From positions 1 to 53,330 of IMG/VR virus record IMGVR_UViG_3300037010_000252: a stretch of DNA of 53,330 nt; one strand, 5' to 3'. How positions within the stretch are numbered: position 1 is the first letter of the stretch; each line of letters starts with the position of its first letter. The notes under the pieces are model-generated. The model made no database searches and was not told where the DNA came from. It saw nothing but the letters and a program-made list of their open reading frames with translations. Both the position numbers and the translations under genes were made by a program. Below, piece by piece: positions 49,588 to 53,330 of this stretch. The DNA comes from a virus.

Positions 49588-50073
49588 TCATACCTCATCC
49601 GGCATTGCTTCGGCCATCATCTCAATGGCCTCCGGTGTGAGGCTCGGCCAGTACTCTTGCGCTATGTATCCCGAAATCCTCCTGATCGTCGCCCGGAACT
49701 GCGCTTCGTCCATGCTGGCGAACGACAGGCTACGCGGCACCCGGTGCATGATCTTGACCTTCTGGCCCAAAATGACCAGGACAAGCGGTATCTCGTCGCA
49801 CTCTATGTTGCCCTCGATCTGTAGGCGCTTGAGCACCGCATGACCGTCGAGTCCGGTAAAGTCTTCAATGTTGTCGGACACAAGAGTACCTAGGCGATGT
49901 GCGAGCCGATGGAATCCCGGGTTACGCGGCTTACGTAGGTCGGCAAGAAGGATGTCCCCTATCCTGTATCCGCGCTCACGCAGCCGCTTTGCGGTATATC
50001 CGTCGGCCGGGACAAGTGCGCCCCTTACGACGGTAAACAGCAGGCGCTCGGGCTTACTGGCTGCCGCCTTCAT
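49588..50073 (-). CDS. DUF1367-like phage protein
   Basis: 161 residues. RGALVPADGYTAKRLRERGY, RNPGFHRLAHRLGTLVSDNI and the C-terminal MDEAQFRATIRRISGYIAQE are the signature of the phage family DUF1367, of unknown function and found in recombination/late regions of lambdoid-type phages. It precedes the tRNA and the Ref-like gene on the same transcript. Start overlaps the next upstream gene by 20 bases. Confidence 0.75.
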   Translation of the reverse strand: MKAAASKPERLLFTVVRGALVPADGYTAKRLRERGYRIGDILLADLRKPRNPGFHRLAHRLGTLVSDNIEDFTGLDGHAVLKRLQIEGNIECDEIPLVLVILGQKVKIMHRVPRSLSFASMDEAQFRATIRRISGYIAQEYWPSLTPEAIEMMAEAMPDEV

Positions 50074-50251
50074 GGGCTATATCATGTGCAATCGCGGCAA
50101 AGCATACCTTTGCGGCCTCGATTCCGCGCCGCGCGGCCTCCTTGGCCTCGTCGTACTCGCCAAGCTCGCGCAGCCGGTAATGGCGCGCGACGGCCTCAAA
50201 GTCGGCCGCGAACTGCTTGCTCACCATCACCTGCTCGCCGCTGCTTGCCAT
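50054..50251 (-). CDS. Small helical hypothetical protein
   Basis: 65 residues. AVARHYRLRELGEYDEAKEA and ARRGIEAAKVCFAAIAHDIA form amphipathic helices. GGGA lies 6 bases before the ATG. First gene of the long leftward region. Not recognised. Confidence 0.6.
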   Translation of the reverse strand: MASSGEQVMVSKQFAADFEAVARHYRLRELGEYDEAKEAARRGIEAAKVCFAAIAHDIAHEGGSQ

Positions 50252-50280
50252 CTATAGTCCCATTCCAGACGGTACGCATC

Positions 50281-50289
50281 ATTTTACCA
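50281..50289 (-). promoter_or_regulatory. Possible extended -10 promoter for leftward genes
   Basis: Minus strand TGGTAAAAT, a TGn extended -10 element, 30 bases before the ATG at 50251. The -35 region (CGCTAG) is poor. Weak but the only candidate seen. Confidence 0.35.
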
Positions 50290-50330
50290 CGTGCCCGCCC
50301 CACCTAGCGAAAATATTTTGTCAATCATAC

Positions 50331-50358
50331 TTGACATTTCCCAAAAATCGCGTAGACT
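50331..50358 (+). promoter_or_regulatory. Rightward promoter of the second early operon
   Basis: -35 TTGACA (50331-50336), 16-base spacer, -10 TAGACT (50353-50358). It precedes the first rightward gene by about 65 bases. The -35 is consensus. Confidence 0.7.
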
Positions 50359-50422
50359 GCAAATCATGGATAGCACAGTGCTGTCGCCCACGCCACGGGG
50401 AGTCAGGGGCTAGGAGATTGAA

Positions 50423-50797
50423 ATGAGCCACAAGCAATTGGTATCTGATATTCACGCCGTTGTGCAGCAGCGGATAGGAGAAATCGACCTAATCATGACA
50501 GGGCAGCGGAATACCGCCTCGTTCTACATGGCCACGTCCCAAATTTCTGGACAGGATCGCCTGTCCGCACTGACGGAATGGAAGTCCGCGCTAAAGGAGT
50601 CCTTGAGGGAAGTCAAGCGGGTTGCGCACTCAGCCCCCGAGGTGAAAGCATACCAAAAATTCCTAGGCTCTCCGTCCTCCATGTCATATGTAATGGTGGA
50701 TTGCCTCATCTGGCCATCCAGTGGGGGGCATTCCAAGCACGAAGAGTTTGACGCCGCCGTGCAGAAGCTAAAACGCCTGCTGAGCTGCGAGTTTTGA
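50423..50797 (+). CDS. Hypothetical protein
   Basis: 124 residues, AGGAG 8 bases before the ATG. Helical throughout (LVSDIHAVVQQRIGEIDLIM, RLSALTEWKSALKESLREVK), with a C-terminal acidic/basic helix. No domain recognised. First gene of the second rightward operon, where phages often place host-takeover functions. Confidence 0.65.
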   Translation: MSHKQLVSDIHAVVQQRIGEIDLIMTGQRNTASFYMATSQISGQDRLSALTEWKSALKESLREVKRVAHSAPEVKAYQKFLGSPSSMSYVMVDCLIWPSSGGHSKHEEFDAAVQKLKRLLSCEF

Positions 50798-50833
50798 GCA
50801 GAGTTCAACCAAAACGCACGCAAGGAGAAAACA

Positions 50834-51331
50834 ATGGAAGCAAGCCAAGTTGTTAACGATCTTACAAAATCCGGCATTGAGCCTGTTGCCGAGTACGTGG
50901 CCGCAGCAGGTCGTGACTACGGATGGGTCAAGGCGTGGCCAACAGACGGCCGCTATGTAGTGCAGTACGGCGACAGCTCAAACACTTACGCCGAGTTTGC
51001 CAACGACATTGATGATTTGGCCTGGTGGATTGAGTTCTCTGGATTGAGCGGACTCGATGCAGTTGTACAAACTGCCAATGTGCGAGGCCCTGGCGCAGTG
51101 CCGGAAGCCAACGAGGGCGATGAAGGGCCGTTCTATATCCTGGAAACCCGCTACTGGTACGGCGCGATCGAGACCAGTAGTCTTGTCATGGACGACACTG
51201 GGCGCGAACCGCTTGAGTTCGCATCCATCGAGGATGCGCGCGCATGGATTAAGCACGTTGACGGCGAGGTTTACCGCCTCTCAAACAACGAGAGTATGCG
51301 CCCGTACTATAACGTTGTCGCCTGCTCTTAA
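50834..51331 (+). CDS. Hypothetical acidic protein
   Basis: 165 residues with AAGGAG before the ATG. KAWPTDGRYVVQYGDSSNTY, FANDIDDLAWWIEFSGLSGL and a C-terminal FASIEDARAWIKHVDGEVYR-type module suggest a two-domain alpha/beta protein. The C-terminal module recurs in other phage and plasmid proteins. Acidic overall, which would fit a DNA-mimic or anti-defence role, but this is not shown. Confidence 0.65.
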   Translation: MEASQVVNDLTKSGIEPVAEYVAAAGRDYGWVKAWPTDGRYVVQYGDSSNTYAEFANDIDDLAWWIEFSGLSGLDAVVQTANVRGPGAVPEANEGDEGPFYILETRYWYGAIETSSLVMDDTGREPLEFASIEDARAWIKHVDGEVYRLSNNESMRPYYNVVACS

Positions 51332-51366
51332 AAACCAAACTTCCAAACACATAGGAGAAACATACC

Positions 51367-51696
51367 ATGTATAAGCGAGCAACCTTTTCAGACTTCCTCG
51401 ACGCCTTCCGTCACGCCGGGCGTGAAGATCAATTCAGCTATCAGGCGAAGGAGGCGCTATTTGAATACCTTGAAGACTTTGAAGAAGAAACCGGAGAGCC
51501 GTATGAACTTGACGTTATCGCGCTTTGCTGCGAGTTCCAGGAATCCGACATTGACGAGATCATCGAAGAAAACGGCCTCGATTTGTCTAGCTGTGAGGAT
51601 GACGACGACAGGCGCGAGTTGGTCAAGGAGTTCCTCGACTACAGAACGACTGTTGTATGGTCGGACGGCGACAGCTTCCTTTTTCAGCAATTTTAA
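51367..51696 (+). CDS. Small acidic protein (DUF7222-like)
   Basis: 109 residues, AGGAG 10 bases before ATG. FSYQAKEALFEYLEDFEEET and GEPYELDVIALCCEFQE are the pattern of a short phage/plasmid family I recall as DUF7222. Very acidic (EESDIDEIIEENGLDLSSCE), a common feature of DNA-mimic proteins. Family function unknown. Confidence 0.65.
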   Translation: MYKRATFSDFLDAFRHAGREDQFSYQAKEALFEYLEDFEEETGEPYELDVIALCCEFQESDIDEIIEENGLDLSSCEDDDDRRELVKEFLDYRTTVVWSDGDSFLFQQF

Positions 51697-51754
51697 TGGT
51701 GGGTGAACCAAAATATTGCGGACAACCCATGTGACCAAATACGGAGCTATCGAC

Positions 51755-52060
51755 ATGATTACAGAATCAGAAGCCAAAGCAAAAATTTGCCCGCTCAGGA
51801 GCATGGAATGCCTAGCCAGCGACTGCGCATTCTGGAGGTGGTCGCCAGCCACTAATCCATCCAACGGGGTGCAGAGGTTCTATGTCGCTGACAATGCGTC
51901 CGCAGAAAATGAGCGCGACGCCGGGAAAAAGCCGAAAGGCCATGAACGTTGGGAATTTGTACCGTGCGACGGCGATCCGGCAGGATGGCTGGAGCCACGC
52001 CAGGATGCCGACTTGCGGCGTAAAGGATACTGCGGCATCGCCGGGGAGCCTGCAAAATGA
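51755..52060 (+). CDS. Small Cys-containing protein
   Basis: 101 residues from ATG 51755, GGAG 8 bases upstream. The N-terminal CPLRSMECLASDCAFWRW and C-terminal KGYCGIAGEP are a recurring phage pattern, with four conserved Cys that may bind zinc. Role unknown. Its stop overlaps the next start (ATGA). Confidence 0.7.
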   Translation: MITESEAKAKICPLRSMECLASDCAFWRWSPATNPSNGVQRFYVADNASAENERDAGKKPKGHERWEFVPCDGDPAGWLEPRQDADLRRKGYCGIAGEPAK

Positions 52061-52524
52061 GGAATGCAACAATTTTGGGGCGCGTCGATGTTCCCGTGGT
52101 TGACCATGATTATCTGGAGAAGATCATTGACGAAGGGAAAAACCTTCACGGCCTCGTCAAATACTTTTCCATAAGCATAGAAGCCAGGCTCCCACTGAAA
52201 TCACTTTACCCGAATGCTTATGGATTCGGGCTTTACGCTACTGGATGGGTAGGCCCACACACCGACGACGGCGTAACAGGCGACATTACGCTAGGCATTG
52301 TCATTGTAGGGAACCATTACCTGTTCACGGGCAACGGCCGCCGCGTCGGAGACCTCGTTCCGGGAACAGTGTTCGCGTTGCTAAACAAAAAGCAGCACGG
52401 CGCATTTCAAAAGTACAAGAACGATACTACGCCACTGGTATTCGCCGCGTGCGAACCTGATCTTGCTGCGGAGGACTGGTATTTGTTTTGCGGCGATCTC
52501 ACAAGAGCAATACACCGTATGTAA
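52057..52524 (+). CDS. Possible 2OG-Fe(II) oxygenase-like or other double-stranded beta-helix protein
   Basis: 155 residues. A H-x-D motif occurs at H68-T-D70 (TGWVGPHTDDG) and a second His at 114 (KKQHGAF), spacing compatible with the metal triad of a double-stranded beta-helix. Segments ITLGIVIVGNHYLFTGNGRR and VGDLVPGTVFALLNKKQHG are beta-rich. No Arg clearly placed for 2-oxoglutarate, so the enzyme call is tentative. It overlaps the preceding gene by 4 bases. Confidence 0.55.
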   Translation: MRNATILGRVDVPVVDHDYLEKIIDEGKNLHGLVKYFSISIEARLPLKSLYPNAYGFGLYATGWVGPHTDDGVTGDITLGIVIVGNHYLFTGNGRRVGDLVPGTVFALLNKKQHGAFQKYKNDTTPLVFAACEPDLAAEDWYLFCGDLTRAIHRM

Positions 52525-52565
52525 TTTAGATGCGCGTGAAACCTTAAACAAATAGAGGAAAGTCA

Positions 52566-52769
52566 ATGGATATTGAACAAGTAAGGGCTGCGCGGCTCGA
52601 AATGGAAAACCAGATCATGGCGGCTATCATGGAGATCACGATGGACTTTCACACAAAGACCGGATTAAGTCCTGAAAGTATTGATGTTCAGATGGTTGAT
52701 ATAACAATGATTGGCAACCACAATAAACGCTTCGTAGTTGGGGCAGTTCATGCTTGTGTTCCGCTGTAA
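52566..52769 (+). CDS. Small hypothetical protein
   Basis: 67 residues, GAGGAAAGTCA before ATG. One helix (EMENQIMAAIMEITMDFHTK) followed by beta (VDITMIGNHNKRFVVGAVHA). The pattern is found in short phage/plasmid proteins without known role. Last rightward gene of the window. Confidence 0.6.
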   Translation: MDIEQVRAARLEMENQIMAAIMEITMDFHTKTGLSPESIDVQMVDITMIGNHNKRFVVGAVHACVPL

Positions 52770-52794
52770 CTAGGTGAGCGACAAGCAACGCCTC

Positions 52795-53097
52795 TTAAGG
52801 AGCAATTTTCTGCTTCCCGCTGCACGCGCGCTCAAGCGCGGCAGTCAGAGCCTTACGGGCTTCATGCGCTTCCTCAATAACTGTTTCCAATATTTCCCCT
52901 TCACAAAGGCACGCCAGAATCGCATCCGTTTCTTTTCCAGGGCTAGAATCACCGCTATCCACCCACTCAATGTCATGCAGCGCCTTTGCCACTAACTTCA
53001 GGTGTTTAGCAAATGCACGGCGCTCAGGCGTGTCCTGTATAAAAGTGGCCTCGTACTCCAGCTTGGAGAACAGATAATTCATGCTTCCACCGCTCAT
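52795..53097 (-). CDS. MSGGSMNYL-family phage protein
   Basis: 100 residues. The start MSGGSMNYLFSKLEYEATFI, TPERRAFAKHLKLVAKALHD and IEWVDSGDSSPGKETDAI is a conserved short protein of phages and prophages, of unknown function, with a long helix pair. GGAG 6 bases before ATG. Convergent with the rightward operon. Confidence 0.75.
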   Translation of the reverse strand: MSGGSMNYLFSKLEYEATFIQDTPERRAFAKHLKLVAKALHDIEWVDSGDSSPGKETDAILACLCEGEILETVIEEAHEARKALTAALERACSGKQKIAP

Positions 53098-53330
53098 CTT
53101 CCACTCCTAACTAATACTATCAATAAAAGAATCTAACACCTGCCCCCCGAGCCGAAGGCGAACAGACTTTATCCCTAGCCGTTGGCTGTGGAGTCCTTTC
53201 GCTCCTCGGCCCGAGGGTCTGCCCCCGTCGCCTTAGTGCTTCGTCAGCCTTACGGGGCGTTCGTGCGGACTTCGACGCGAACTGTGCTATTCCATCCCCT
53301 TATCCCCGCAGCGCACTTGGTATGTCGGCC
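53098..53330. other. Gene-free, self-complementary right end
   Basis: No convincing ORF on either strand from 53098. From 53150 to 53285 the sequence is dense in inverted repeats: CAGAC/GTCTG (53163-53167 with 53217-53221) encloses AGCC-GTT-GGCT, GGAG-N8-CTCC and CCTCG-GCC-CGAGG; then CCCCGT/ACGGGG (53223-53228 with 53252-53257) and GTTCG/CGAAC (53259-53263 with 53278-53282). This looks like a structured RNA or a packaging/replication site. Confidence 0.55.

Overview
The window is most of a tailed bacteriophage (or prophage) genome. Gene content (P22-type portal, Phage_capsid_3/DUF4043-type major capsid protein, no tape measure or tail-tube genes, an SAR endolysin with nested Rz/Rz1, and one giant polyvalent protein of 4437 residues) points to a podovirus of the Bcep22-like (Lessie-like) group that infects Proteobacteria, mainly Burkholderiales. 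The host assignment is inference from architecture. No integrase lies in the window; a repressor-like HTH gene with divergent promoters suggests a lysis/lysogeny-type switch.

Layout. (1) 1-640: leftward mini-operon (HTH regulator, Cys-rich protein, a gene cut by the window edge) facing a rightward early promoter; each promoter carries one copy of a shared palindromic operator. (2) 798-9535: rightward early operon, tightly packed with many ATGA/GTGA overlaps: DUF6948-like protein, Gly-rich repeat protein, small membrane protein, Bet/RecT annealase, YqaJ/lambda-type exonuclease, GIY-YIG protein, GNAT-like protein, a cytosine-methyltransferase remnant, a dCMP deaminase fused to a repeat domain, MazG-like pyrophosphohydrolase and SSB. 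(3) 9565-50251: one long leftward late region. Read in transcription order from the right: two small genes, a tRNA, a Ref-like HNH nuclease, an HTH protein, the lysis cassette, terminase small subunit, receptor-binding/tail-spike cassette, terminase large subunit, portal, scaffold, capsid, decoration-like protein, connector, tail proteins, the giant protein, and a nucleoside deoxyribosyltransferase-like gene. (4) 50331-52769: a second rightward early-type operon of small accessory genes. (5) 52795-53330: one leftward small gene and a GC-rich, strongly self-complementary stretch without a gene.

The most unusual feature is the giant gene (9982-23295, minus). It joins an N6-adenine methylase, an SNF2-like helicase, a possible metallopeptidase and a PLxRFG/LPD-type C-terminus by Gly/Ser/Asn/Thr-rich linkers. 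Inside those linkers, in the +1 frame of the same strand, lie at least three and perhaps four short ORFs whose products look like ordinary small phage proteins, most with good Shine-Dalgarno sequences. The low-complexity linkers therefore look like the overprinted readings of real small genes.

Other points of note are a dCMP deaminase with a 9-residue-period beta-helix-like extension, a GTG-started Trp/Gly/Arg-repeat peptide in a four-gene overlap chain, a leaderless repressor-like transcript, hairpins around the capsid genes, a tail-spike cassette separating the terminase subunits, and the structured right end.
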